Made by a program: the position numbers and the translations under genes. The notes under the pieces are model-generated. The model saw only the letters and a program-made list of their open reading frames with translations. It made no database searches and was not told where the DNA came from. This document shows, in pieces, positions 1 to 7,611 of a DNA stretch of 21,123 nucleotides (position 1 is its first letter; the number at the start of each line of letters is the position of its first letter). Source of the DNA: Actinomycetes bacterium (GTDB taxonomy: Bacteria > Actinomycetota > Acidimicrobiia > Acidimicrobiales > RAAP-2); contig JAKABC010000011.1 of assembly GCA_021802025.1 (NCBI GenBank), forward strand, positions 1 through 21,123, written 5' to 3'.

Positions 1-9
1 CTAGCCCAC

Positions 10-537
10 GTGGGCGACGGGCCCGACGAGCTCGCGGGCGAACGGGTCCGGCTACGGGCCCTCACCCCGGCCGAGACGGCCCGGCTCGGCGCCGACCCCG
101 CGGCCCTCGCCGCGAGCCTCGGGCTCAGGTGCGCGCCCGAGTGGCCCTCGCCCGTCGTGCGCCAAAGGTTCCGCGAGGGCATTCCCGAGATCGCCGCCGA
201 CCCGCGCTTTGGTGTCTGGGTCGTGATCGAGGAGGTCGCGCGCACCCTCATCGGCGACGTCGGCTTTCACGGACCGCCCGACGACCACGGGTCGCTCGAG
301 GTCGGCTACGCCCTCGCGCCCCAGTGGCGCGGGCGCGGCTACGCCACCGAAGCCGTCGGACTGCTCTGTGCGTGGGCCGAGGCGCGAGAGGGCGTCACCG
401 AGCTCACCGCGCGCACCGACCCCGACAACGTCGCCTCGGCGCGCGTCCTCGAGCGCCTCGGCTTCGTCGCGACCGGCGCGGCCGGGGGCTACCGCCTCTG
501 GCGTCGGGGCCGAACCTGGGTCGCGGGCTCACCCTGA
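10..537 (+). CDS. GNAT-family N-acetyltransferase (RimJ/RimL type)
   Basis: Probable acetyl-CoA-dependent N-acetyltransferase of the RimJ/RimL branch of the GNAT superfamily; the acceptor cannot be told from sequence. An opening ERVRLRAL strand is followed by a central strand ending GDVGFHG (about residues 82-88). The acetyl-CoA pyrophosphate loop is QWRGRGYATEA (about 109-119). The C-terminal stretch TDPDNVASARVLERLGF (about 136-152) is the usual GNAT motif B. The length of 175 residues is normal for the family. The start is the GTG at position 10, but the frame stays open to the window edge, so the true start may lie upstream. The gene stands alone on the plus strand and no promoter is visible. 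The family call is firm; the substrate is unknown. Confidence 0.88.
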   Translation: MGDGPDELAGERVRLRALTPAETARLGADPAALAASLGLRCAPEWPSPVVRQRFREGIPEIAADPRFGVWVVIEEVARTLIGDVGFHGPPDDHGSLEVGYALAPQWRGRGYATEAVGLLCAWAEAREGVTELTARTDPDNVASARVLERLGFVATGAAGGYRLWRRGRTWVAGSP

Positions 538-665
538 GGGCCACGGGGCGCACCCGCCCCGTCTATCGATGCGGGCGTCCCGGTCAAGGTTGCCGCAGCG
601 CTCAAGTACCCGGGTCTGCGACATAGGAGCCGGTCGTCGGGGCTCTCGCCACGAGACCGTGGGCA

Positions 666-910
666 GTGCTCGCCGCCGCACTGGGTGCGGTGACCGTACG
701 TGCCGGGGTGAGCCGAGTGTCATCCACGTCGACGTGGCCCCGGGCGACGCCAACGACCTCGTCACCTTCGGGATCCAATGTCGAGTTCGCCCCGCGGGCT
801 ACGAGGTGCCACACGCCTCGTGGTCGTCGACGAACTGCCCCCGCAACGCCGTAGTCAAGATCGACAGGGCGCGCCTGCGCGCACTCACCTCGGCGGTGGC
901 CCAGACCTAG
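666..910 (+). pseudogene. possible frameshifted remnant of a small secreted-protein gene
   Basis: The 370 bases between the GNAT gene and the DUF2892 gene hold no intact convincing gene; I see nothing in 538-665. From about 719 to 910 one plus-strand frame ending in TAG at 908-910 has strong G/C bias at third positions and reads like protein, with two cysteines (IQC and TNC). Just upstream, about 666-710, a different frame reads GTG then VLAAALGAVTV, like the hydrophobic core of a signal peptide. A single frameshift near 710 would join the two. It could be a decayed gene, a sequencing error or chance. Its stop overlaps the stop of the convergent DUF2892 gene. I do not recognise the family. 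Confidence 0.25.
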
Positions 911-1194
911 GGCAGTTCGGGCTCTCTCGCGCGCCGCGACGCCGGCGCGTGGCCCACCAGCCCGTAGAGGGGGCAGTAACCGGTCACCCCGGTCACGACG
1001 AGGACGAGACCCCCGAACACCAGGAGCGACTCGAGTCGGTAGGCGAGGACGGTCCCGGGCAGGGCGAGCAGCAGCACGCCGGCGAGCGCCGCGGCGATCC
1101 CGAGCGCCACGCGCACGGTGCGCTCGGCGTTCGTCTGGTTGTGGCGCGTGGTAGCGGCCGTGGCGGTGAGGGAGTGGTGGACCGCCGTCATCAT
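907..1194 (-). CDS. small membrane protein, YgaP-like transmembrane domain (DUF2892)
   Basis: Small protein of 95 residues whose core matches the DUF2892/YgaP transmembrane domain: an NAERTVRVALG opening, a first membrane helix (about residues 28-46), a second (about 53-68), then TGYCPLYGLVG at the end of the domain. In YgaP this domain follows a rhodanese domain; here it stands alone, as it often does in bacteria, and its function is not established. The ATG at 1194 was chosen because the minus strand carries GGAGG six bases upstream; an in-frame GTG 14 codons earlier lacks such a site. The gene follows the acetoacetyl-CoA synthetase on the same strand across an 88-base gap that contains a DosR-like palindrome, so it probably has its own promoter. 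Confidence 0.8.
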   Translation of the reverse strand: MMTAVHHSLTATAATTRHNQTNAERTVRVALGIAAALAGVLLLALPGTVLAYRLESLLVFGGLVLVVTGVTGYCPLYGLVGHAPASRRAREPELP

Positions 1195-1197
1195 GGT

Positions 1198-1205
1198 GAC
1201 CCTCC
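1198..1205 (-). promoter_or_regulatory. ribosome binding site deciding the DUF2892 start
   Basis: The minus strand reads GGAGGGTC just before the ATG at 1194, with GGAGG six bases from the start codon. No comparable site precedes the alternative upstream GTG at 1236, so this motif fixes the start. Confidence 0.65.
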
Positions 1206-1254
1206 GGGTGCCGTCGAGGACACCACGTTCCCTCACCGGCGACCCGGGGACCTA

Positions 1255-1268
1255 GGGACCAAAGTCAC
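1255..1268. promoter_or_regulatory. DosR/DevR-like imperfect palindrome
   Basis: The plus strand reads GGGACCAAAGTCAC, with arms GGGAC and GTCAC around CAAA. This differs at only two positions from GGGACTTTAGTCCC-type cores of the mycobacterial DosR (DevR) box when read on either strand. It lies 61-74 bases upstream of the DUF2892 start codon, a plausible activator position. A second GGGGACC copy abuts it (1247-1253). No DosR-like regulator is in the window, so the assignment is an inference from resemblance only. Confidence 0.3.
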
Positions 1269-1282
1269 CTCACCCGCGAACC

Positions 1283-3265
1283 TCAGTCGTGAACGCGGGA
1301 GCGGCGTGCGGCGGCCAGGGCCACGAAGGCGTCGAGGCTCGTCGGGTTGGCGACCGAGGAGAGCGAGGCCACGCTCGCGGAATCGGCCCCGGCCAGGATG
1401 CGCTTGACCGGGACCTCGAGCTTCTTGCCGGTGAGGGTGCGCGGGATGGCGTCGACGACCACGACGTGGTCGGGGACGTGGCGTGGCGACAGCCGGGTGC
1501 GCACCTCAGCGCGGATCCGCTCGAGGAGTGGCGAGGGCTCGACGTCGGGGGCGACCACGAACAGCCAGAGCTCGCCCGGCCCTCCGGCGGGGTCCTCGAG
1601 GTGCACCACGAGGCTGTCGGTCACCTCGGGGAGGGCCTCGACTACGTTGTAGAACTCGGCGGTGCCCATGCGGACTCCCCCACGATTCAGCGTGCCGTCG
1701 GAGCGACCGCTGATCACGACCGAACCGTGGGCGGTGAGGGTGGCCCGGTCACCGTGGACCCAGACGCCCGGGTAACGCTCGAAGTAGGCGGCGCGGTAGC
1801 GCACGTCACCCGGGTCGTTCAAGAAGGCGACGGGCATCGAGGGCATGGGCTGGGTCACGACGAGCTCACCCTCGACGTCGCGCACGGCCCGACCGGTCTC
1901 GTCGAAGACCTCCATCGCGACCCCGAGGCAGCGACACGAGATCTCGCCGGGCCACACCGGGTGCAGGGGGCTCGCCCCGACGAAACCGGTGCACACGTCC
2001 GTGCCCCCGCTGAACGAGGCGACGAGGAGGTCGTCCTTCACGTCGCGATAGACCCACTCGGCGGCCGAGCCCGGCAGTGGTGAGCCCGTCGCTCCGAGGG
2101 TCTCGAGGGCGTCGAGACCGTAGCGTGTGCGCGGGACCAGTCCGGCCTTGGCCCCGGCCACCAGGTACGCGGCCCCGACCCCGGCGACGGTGATCGCGTG
2201 GTCGTCGATGAAGGTCCAGAGTCGGTCGGCCTGGGGAGCGTTGGGGTTCCCGTCGAACAGGGCGACCGTGGCGCCCACGACCAGACCCGAGACGCAGAAG
2301 TTCCACATCATCCAGCCGGTGGTCGTGTACCAGAAGAACCGGTCGTCGCCGTCGAGGTCGAAGTGGTAGCGCAGCGCCTTGGCGTGCTCCAGGAGGATCC
2401 CGCCGTGGCCGTGGACGATGGCCTTGGGTTTGCCGGTGGTGCCCGAGGAGTAGAGCACGTAGAGGGGGTGGTCGAAGGGAACGGGCTCGAAGGTGGGCTC
2501 GGCGGAGTCCCCGGCGAGCTCGGACCACGCCTCGAACCCGACGGGGCGTTCGAGGGCGAGGAGGTCGAGCATCACGGCGTGGCGCACCGAGTCGAGGCCC
2601 GCGAGGACGGCCGCGGCGTCCTCGCGCGAGTCGCGCGTGCGCTCGCCGTAGCGGTAGCCGTCGACCGCCACGAAGACGCTGGGCGCCGTCTGTAGGAGTC
2701 GGTCGAGGACGCCGTCGACCCCGGTCTCGGGGGCGCAGCCCGTCCAGGTCGCCCCGAGCCCGGTGACGGCCAGCATGAGGGCCAGGGTCTCGACGACGTT
2801 GGGCAGGTAGGCCGCCACGACGTCGCCTCGCCCGACGCCGCGAGCCACGAGGCCGCGCTGCAGACCGCCGACCAGACCGGCCAGATCGTCCCAGCTGACC
2901 TCGCGGTCGTGGCGCGCGTCATCGTGGGCGATGACGGCCGTCGCGGGGCCCCGTCGGCGCAGTGCGTGCTCGGCGTAGTTGAGCGTCGCTCCCGGGAACC
3001 AGCGGGCCCCGGTCACCGTCGACTGATCGCGCTCGAGCGCGACGGCCGGAGGGGAGTGGAAGATGACGGCGGCGTCCTCGGCGACGTGCGTCCAGAACTC
3101 CCCGAGCGTGTCGGGGTCGGTCGACCAGGCCCACGCCTGGTCGTAGGTGGAAAAGCCGCGCGCGTCGAGCAGCGCGTGCAAGTGGGAGAGGCGTACACGC
3201 TCGGGTGGGGGCGTCCACAGGGGCGTCGTCACGGCACCGGCGTGGGAGCGGCGGCCATGGCTCAT
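1283..3265 (-). CDS. acetoacetyl-CoA synthetase (acetoacetate--CoA ligase)
   Basis: ATP-dependent ligase of the ANL superfamily that should convert acetoacetate, ATP and CoA to acetoacetyl-CoA, AMP and pyrophosphate in the cytoplasm. The N-terminus (PLWTPP near 15-20, FPGATLNYAEH at 90-100) is characteristic of acetoacetyl-CoA synthetases rather than acetyl-CoA synthetases. The AMP-binding signature YSSGTTGKPK is at 272-281, WYTTTGWMMWN at 312-322, HGDRA at 504-508 and RSDGTLNRGG at 521-530. The C-terminal catalytic lysine region is TLTGKK (610-615, Lys614 likely). The length of 660 residues is normal. It lies 67 bases downstream of hyfB on the same strand and may be read through from that operon, or have its own weak promoter. 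It suggests ketone-body or polyhydroxybutyrate carbon use. Confidence 0.93.
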   Translation of the reverse strand: MSHGRRSHAGAVTTPLWTPPPERVRLSHLHALLDARGFSTYDQAWAWSTDPDTLGEFWTHVAEDAAVIFHSPPAVALERDQSTVTGARWFPGATLNYAEHALRRRGPATAVIAHDDARHDREVSWDDLAGLVGGLQRGLVARGVGRGDVVAAYLPNVVETLALMLAVTGLGATWTGCAPETGVDGVLDRLLQTAPSVFVAVDGYRYGERTRDSREDAAAVLAGLDSVRHAVMLDLLALERPVGFEAWSELAGDSAEPTFEPVPFDHPLYVLYSSGTTGKPKAIVHGHGGILLEHAKALRYHFDLDGDDRFFWYTTTGWMMWNFCVSGLVVGATVALFDGNPNAPQADRLWTFIDDHAITVAGVGAAYLVAGAKAGLVPRTRYGLDALETLGATGSPLPGSAAEWVYRDVKDDLLVASFSGGTDVCTGFVGASPLHPVWPGEISCRCLGVAMEVFDETGRAVRDVEGELVVTQPMPSMPVAFLNDPGDVRYRAAYFERYPGVWVHGDRATLTAHGSVVISGRSDGTLNRGGVRMGTAEFYNVVEALPEVTDSLVVHLEDPAGGPGELWLFVVAPDVEPSPLLERIRAEVRTRLSPRHVPDHVVVVDAIPRTLTGKKLEVPVKRILAGADSASVASLSSVANPTSLDAFVALAAARRSRVHD

Positions 3266-3332
3266 GGTAACTCGTCCGAACAGGCGTCACGAAGGGTCGA
3301 CTCGTGGGAGAACGCTGTGATGATGGGCGTCG

Positions 3333-5348
3333 CTAGTGGAGTCCCGCGACGACGGCGAGCAGAGCCACGAGCGCGGCGAGCATGTAGGCGACGTAGGCCT
3401 CGAGCCTTCCCGACTGGAGTCGTCGCGCCCCCGCGGCGAGGGTGAGGACACCTCGGCGCAGCGGGGTGTAGACGAAGCGTTCGACCGGTTCGGCCACGCT
3501 GGTCACGTACTCGACCGGTCCGCGCCCGCGCACGAGATCCGAACGGCTCTCGAGCGAGTGGGCGCGCCGCTCCGTGCCGAGCACGTTCGCGAGAACGTGA
3601 CGCAGGGGGTTGGCGAACCCGAAGGCGGTGTAGCTCGTGTGCCCGCGCACTCCCGACGTGGCCGACGTCCAAGGTGGGACGCGGCGAACGCGGAAGTAGC
3701 GCCCGCGTGAAAGGGCGTACGCCGCGCCGGTGACCACGAGCACGAGTACGGGGAGCGCGATGAAGAGCCACGACGGTGAGAGGATGGAGAAACCCGCGAA
3801 GGCCGGTTGGAGCACCCACGGTGAGCGCAGGGCGACGAGGGTCAGGCGGGGAGCGACGATGGGCGCGAGTCCGCGCGCGAGGACGCGGATCTCGAGCGGC
3901 GTCACCGCGGCGATCCAGAGACACGATGCCCCGAGGGCACAGGCCGCGACGGCGCCGAAGGTATGGCGCGGGGCGATCGTGTCCCCAGAACGGCGTGGTC
4001 CGAGGACGACGAAGCCGACAACTCGTACGAAGGCGAGGGCGGCGAGGCCCGAGGTGAGCGCGACCAGCGCACCGGCCCCCGCCAGGGCCAGACGCAACGC
4101 CAGACCCGGGAGACGGAACTCCTGCATGAGCGCCTCGAGGATGAACCACTCCGAGACGAAGCCGATGGTCGGGGGGAGCCCGGCGAGAGTCATGGCGCCG
4201 AGGGCGAACGCGACACCCGCGGCCGGCCGGGACCGCCCGACGCCCCGCAAGAGTTCGAGGTCGTCGGTACCGGTGGCGCCGTGGAAGGTCGTGGTCGCGA
4301 CGAAAAGTCCGGACTTGGCGACGGCGTGCGCCACGGTCTGGAGTGTGGCGGCCAGAAACCCGACGGCGACCAGGGGCGCCAGGTGGGCCACCTCGCCAGC
4401 CAGGGCCACGCCGTAGGCGGTGACGATGAGACCGGCGTTCTCGACACTGGAGTAGGCCACGACGCGGGTGAGGCTGGTCTGAACCCCGGCGAAGGCGATG
4501 CCGAGGAGGGCGGTGACGCCCCCAGTGAGCAGGACGATGACGACGAGCCAGACGGGTGGGCGTCCGAGCAGGGCGGTGGTCCTCCACAGCCCGTAGACGC
4601 CCACGTTCACCGCGACCCCGGCCATGAGGGCGCGCGCCGGCCCGGCGGCCGCACGATAGCCGCGGGGTACCCAGCCCTGGAAGGGGGTGAGGCCGAGTTT
4701 GGCGGCGAAACCAACGACGAGCAGGGCGTAAGCGGCGTCGTGGACGCCTCCGCCCACGAGTCGCCACGCGTGGAGGGAGAAGTGACCGGTGCGCCCGGCG
4801 AGGAGAAGGACGCCGAGGAGGAGGGCACCACCGCTCACCTTGCCGGTCGCGACGGTGAGCCACGCAGCCCGGGCCTGGTCGAGGTGGGTCCGCCGTGCGC
4901 CCGCGAGAACGTAGAAGGCGCCGGTGAGTATCTCCCAGGCGAAGAGCAGTGTGAAGTCGTCACCGGCCACCACGACCCCGAGGGTCGCCGCGAGCACGAG
5001 ACAGAAGCCGAGCGCGGTGCCCCGGCGCGCACTCGGGGACAGGACTCGGGTCCACGAGATCGCGTACAGCGACACCGCCGCGGCCACCGAGAAGATGAGG
5101 GTGAGGAAGAGCGCGCTGAGATGGTCGACCACAATCGACGTGCGACCGAGGCCGAAGAGCCTTCCCAGGGAGTAGGCGTGGCCCCCGTGGACCAGGGCGA
5201 GGACCCCCGCGGCCAGGGCGAAGGCGCTGCCGACCAGGGCCGAGGCGTAGGGAGCGGCCCTCAGACGTGTTTGGGCTCCGAGGGCGACGTCAACGAGTGC
5301 GCCCAGGGTGAAGGCCCCGACGGCGAAGAGGAGGTCCAGAGCGATCAC
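3333..5348 (-). CDS. hyfB: HyfB-like proton-translocating membrane subunit of the hydrogenase-4-like complex
   Basis: Large polytopic membrane protein of the NuoL/M/N and Mrp antiporter superfamily, 671 residues, closest in layout to hydrogenase-4 component B. Charged residues expected in the proton channel are present: Glu139 in FAWEILTG, Lys217 in AAKLGLTPFQGW, His341 and Lys345 in AHAVAKSGLF, and Glu399 in FVSEWF. After the last core helices a long C-terminal tail (about 560-650) carries the NPLRH region seen in HyfB proteins, and one more helix ends the protein. The GTG start overlaps the hyfI stop by four bases (GTGA), so translation is coupled. It is the last gene of the six-gene unit. 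The pump residues look intact although the redox subunits of the same operon do not. Confidence 0.9.
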   Translation of the reverse strand: MIALDLLFAVGAFTLGALVDVALGAQTRLRAAPYASALVGSAFALAAGVLALVHGGHAYSLGRLFGLGRTSIVVDHLSALFLTLIFSVAAAVSLYAISWTRVLSPSARRGTALGFCLVLAATLGVVVAGDDFTLLFAWEILTGAFYVLAGARRTHLDQARAAWLTVATGKVSGGALLLGVLLLAGRTGHFSLHAWRLVGGGVHDAAYALLVVGFAAKLGLTPFQGWVPRGYRAAAGPARALMAGVAVNVGVYGLWRTTALLGRPPVWLVVIVLLTGGVTALLGIAFAGVQTSLTRVVAYSSVENAGLIVTAYGVALAGEVAHLAPLVAVGFLAATLQTVAHAVAKSGLFVATTTFHGATGTDDLELLRGVGRSRPAAGVAFALGAMTLAGLPPTIGFVSEWFILEALMQEFRLPGLALRLALAGAGALVALTSGLAALAFVRVVGFVVLGPRRSGDTIAPRHTFGAVAACALGASCLWIAAVTPLEIRVLARGLAPIVAPRLTLVALRSPWVLQPAFAGFSILSPSWLFIALPVLVLVVTGAAYALSRGRYFRVRRVPPWTSATSGVRGHTSYTAFGFANPLRHVLANVLGTERRAHSLESRSDLVRGRGPVEYVTSVAEPVERFVYTPLRRGVLTLAAGARRLQSGRLEAYVAYMLAALVALLAVVAGLH

Positions 5349-6127
5349 GGCCGGACTCTCGCGCTGGTCGACGCCGGGTCGAGTAGACCGACCGCGAGCA
5401 GGATTCCGTGGAGGATGGAGAACGGGCTCGGTGGCGAACCCGGGACGACGACATCCACGGGAATGAGCTCGGTGACGCCGACGGTGCCCGCGTAGCTCGC
5501 GCGGAGTGGGCCGCCGGTAGCTGCGTCGGTACCGACCGCCACGACGACCTTAGGCGCGGGCATCGCGTCGTAGGTGCGCCGGAGCGGCTCGGCCATCGCG
5601 ACAGATCCCGCACCGGTAACGAGGAGCAGGTCCGCGTGGCGGGGGCTAGCGGTGAAGTAGACGCCGAGGCGTTGGACGTCGTAGATCGGTCCGGTAAGGG
5701 CTGCCACCTCCCACTCCTCGGATCCGTCTGAGCCGGCATCCACGTGGCGGACGTATATCGAGCGGCGAAGAGCCCGGGTGCGCGTGGCTAGGGCCGTTCG
5801 GGTCGACGCCAGGGGCCCGTCGCTGTTCGCCTCAAGAGGTCGCGAACGGTGGGCGGTCTCCAGTGCGGGGCTGAAGGAGAAGACCTCGGGGAGGGCTTCG
5901 ACGCAGCGGCCGCACAGGACGCACCGATCGGGATCGACCACCGGTACTTCGCGTGCGACTCGGATGGCGTCGGTCGGACAGAGACCGACAACGGCGTCGG
6001 ATCTGCCCGCGGGGAGGGTCCCGTTCACCACTACCGCGGCACGGAATCCCGAGCCGTAGCCGTCGGGTCGCGCGGGGTAGCGCGTCGTTACGACTCCGTC
6101 GGCCAGTCCGCGCGTGACCCAGGGCAT
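5345..6127 (-). CDS. hyfI: HyfI/NuoB-like small subunit fused to a ferredoxin domain, lacking proximal-cluster cysteines
   Basis: 260 residues. The N-terminal part (about 1-85) is ferredoxin-like. GLCPTDAI (Cys50) and DRCVLCGRC (Cys69, Cys72, Cys75) supply the four ligands of one 4Fe-4S cluster, while the ligands of a second cluster are absent. Residues about 125-245 are the NuoB/HyfI domain, with YDVQRLGVYFTASPRHAD well conserved. The four cysteines that bind the proximal (N2-type) cluster in this family are all missing. The usual CNGCE region reads VDAGSDGSEE (Asp134 and Glu137 at the cysteine positions), GDC reads GTD (Asp201), and PGCPP reads PGSPP (Ser231). The frame is clean and the rest of the fold is conserved, so the loss looks selected rather than decayed. 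Its ATG overlaps the hyfG stop (TGATG). Confidence 0.88.
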   Translation of the reverse strand: MPWVTRGLADGVVTTRYPARPDGYGSGFRAAVVVNGTLPAGRSDAVVGLCPTDAIRVAREVPVVDPDRCVLCGRCVEALPEVFSFSPALETAHRSRPLEANSDGPLASTRTALATRTRALRRSIYVRHVDAGSDGSEEWEVAALTGPIYDVQRLGVYFTASPRHADLLLVTGAGSVAMAEPLRRTYDAMPAPKVVVAVGTDAATGGPLRASYAGTVGVTELIPVDVVVPGSPPSPFSILHGILLAVGLLDPASTSARVRP

Positions 6128-7611
6128 CAGAGGGCGGCCCCCGCGACAGAGAGGCCAAAACTAGCCTCGATGAAGGCGAAGTCCGTCGTGATGTCCCTCG
6201 GGAACGCCGCGGTGAATAGGGCGAGGTTTACGAACGACGCTGAGCGCGGCCGAACCGCCCGAAGGTGCCCCTCGTCGGCTTCGACCACGTAGAGCACCTC
6301 GCCCTGGGGGGCCTCGGCCCAGCCGAGGCTGTGGCCCGACAGTTTCGGGGGCAGGGGTGTCACCAGGGCGTCGGACGATGCGCTCTGGACCACCTCGAGG
6401 CCCGTACGCACAAGGCTGAAGGAGTGGAGGAGCTCTTCGGTGCGTACGACCTGGCGGGCCAGGGCATCGGCTCCGCGTTGGACGGACGGGACGACCGCGA
6501 TCTCCCGGTAGGGACCGTAGGGGCGCATGACTCGAGCGTCGTCGTCGACACCCGAGCCGCGCGCCAGCGGTCCGAGAGCTCCGTGGGCCCGCACGACGGA
6601 TTCTGGAAGGACACCGGTACCGCGGAGGCGATCGAGGAACGAAGGCGTGTCGAGCAGGCGACGCAGATCGTCGCGGCACGCAATCTCTAACCGCGCCAGC
6701 TCGCGAAACGTCTCGTCGTCCACGGGCGGTACTGCACTGACCCCACCGAGGACTACCACTCCGCGCGAGAACCGACTCCCGCACAGGGCCGCGCGCAGAC
6801 GCTGGACTCGTTCCTTCGTGACCGCGAGGCGGGCGTGGGCCACCGCCTGGCCGGCCGCCTCGGTGTGGCGCAGAGTCGAGTCCAGATGATTGACAACCCT
6901 TTCGAGTTCGGCGTGTACGAGCCGGGTGGCCTGGGCCACTGGCGGGGGCTCGACCTCGGCCAGGGCCTCGAGCGCCCCGGCGTAGGCGACGGCGTGCGCC
7001 ATCGAGGCGACGCCTTCGACGTGTTCAGCGAGCACGAGCCCGTCGGGGGCCGATCGCCCGTCGAAGGCCGCCTCGAGGGCGCGGTGCTTGTAGTGGATCC
7101 GCGTTTGGACGCGCGGGATGTCCTCGCCGGTGGTCTCGATGACGTACTCGACGCTCTCGAATACACCGGAGCGGACCGGGCCGTAGGGGATAGTGAATAT
7201 GCCCTCACCCCGCACCAGAGCGGGGAGGGGAGTGGTGTCGGGTGGGATCGGGTGGAGTGTGGCGGGGTGAGGGGGTCGGGGCGGGCCCGTTGCGTTAGAG
7301 CGCGGGAGAACGAGCGGATCGAGGTCAGGGTGTCCGCGTGCCTCGAGACCGTATAGATCGTGGAGGTAACGCTCGTACCAGTCCGCAGCGGGCACCTGAG
7401 GGGTGAGCGCCGCAACGACGTAGGGCGGTCCGCTGAGAAGCGTGGCGAGGTCGAGGGGGCCTTCGGGCCCCACGACAATCGCGTGCAGTGCGAATCCTCC
7501 CGCGTGGGCGAGCGCGTAGAGATGGGCGAGGCGCCCGCCTTGGGCGACACGGGCGGTCACCGTCGATGCGAACTCGTCCCTCGAGAGCGCGTGGGTGGCG
7601 ACGTCACTCAT
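6127..7611 (-). CDS. hyfG: HyfG-like large subunit (NuoC-NuoD fusion) lacking NiFe-binding cysteines
   Basis: 494 residues. The first ~100 are a NuoC-like 30-kDa domain (WYERYLHDLYGLEARGHPD at 78-96). From ~125 on it is the large-subunit domain, with IPYGPVRSGVFESVEY (141-156), YKHRALE (174-180) and RPYGPYRE (363-370). In active hydrogenases two CxxC motifs bind nickel and iron. Here the first site reads AEHVEGVASMAH (195-206), with Glu199 and Ala202 at the cysteine positions. The second reads ASFGLSVAG (483-491), with Ser488 and Gly491. No NiFe centre can form in the known way, and no hyp maturation gene is nearby. Its ATG overlaps the hyfF stop by four bases. The family is certain; the function is not hydrogenase and is otherwise unknown. 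Confidence 0.9.
   Translation of the reverse strand: MSDVATHALSRDEFASTVTARVAQGGRLAHLYALAHAGGFALHAIVVGPEGPLDLATLLSGPPYVVAALTPQVPAADWYERYLHDLYGLEARGHPDLDPLVLPRSNATGPPRPPHPATLHPIPPDTTPLPALVRGEGIFTIPYGPVRSGVFESVEYVIETTGEDIPRVQTRIHYKHRALEAAFDGRSAPDGLVLAEHVEGVASMAHAVAYAGALEALAEVEPPPVAQATRLVHAELERVVNHLDSTLRHTEAAGQAVAHARLAVTKERVQRLRAALCGSRFSRGVVVLGGVSAVPPVDDETFRELARLEIACRDDLRRLLDTPSFLDRLRGTGVLPESVVRAHGALGPLARGSGVDDDARVMRPYGPYREIAVVPSVQRGADALARQVVRTEELLHSFSLVRTGLEVVQSASSDALVTPLPPKLSGHSLGWAEAPQGEVLYVVEADEGHLRAVRPRSASFVNLALFTAAFPRDITTDFAFIEASFGLSVAGAAL

Noticed and set aside
3262..5495. Long frames opposite or beside hyfB (about 510-533 codons)
   Set aside because: They are Arg/Pro/Gly or Glu/Gly-rich translations typical of GC-rich shadows, while the hyfB frame has conserved membrane motifs.
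6127..7611. Active NiFe hydrogenase large subunit
   Set aside because: All four nickel-binding cysteines are missing and no hyp maturation genes are present.
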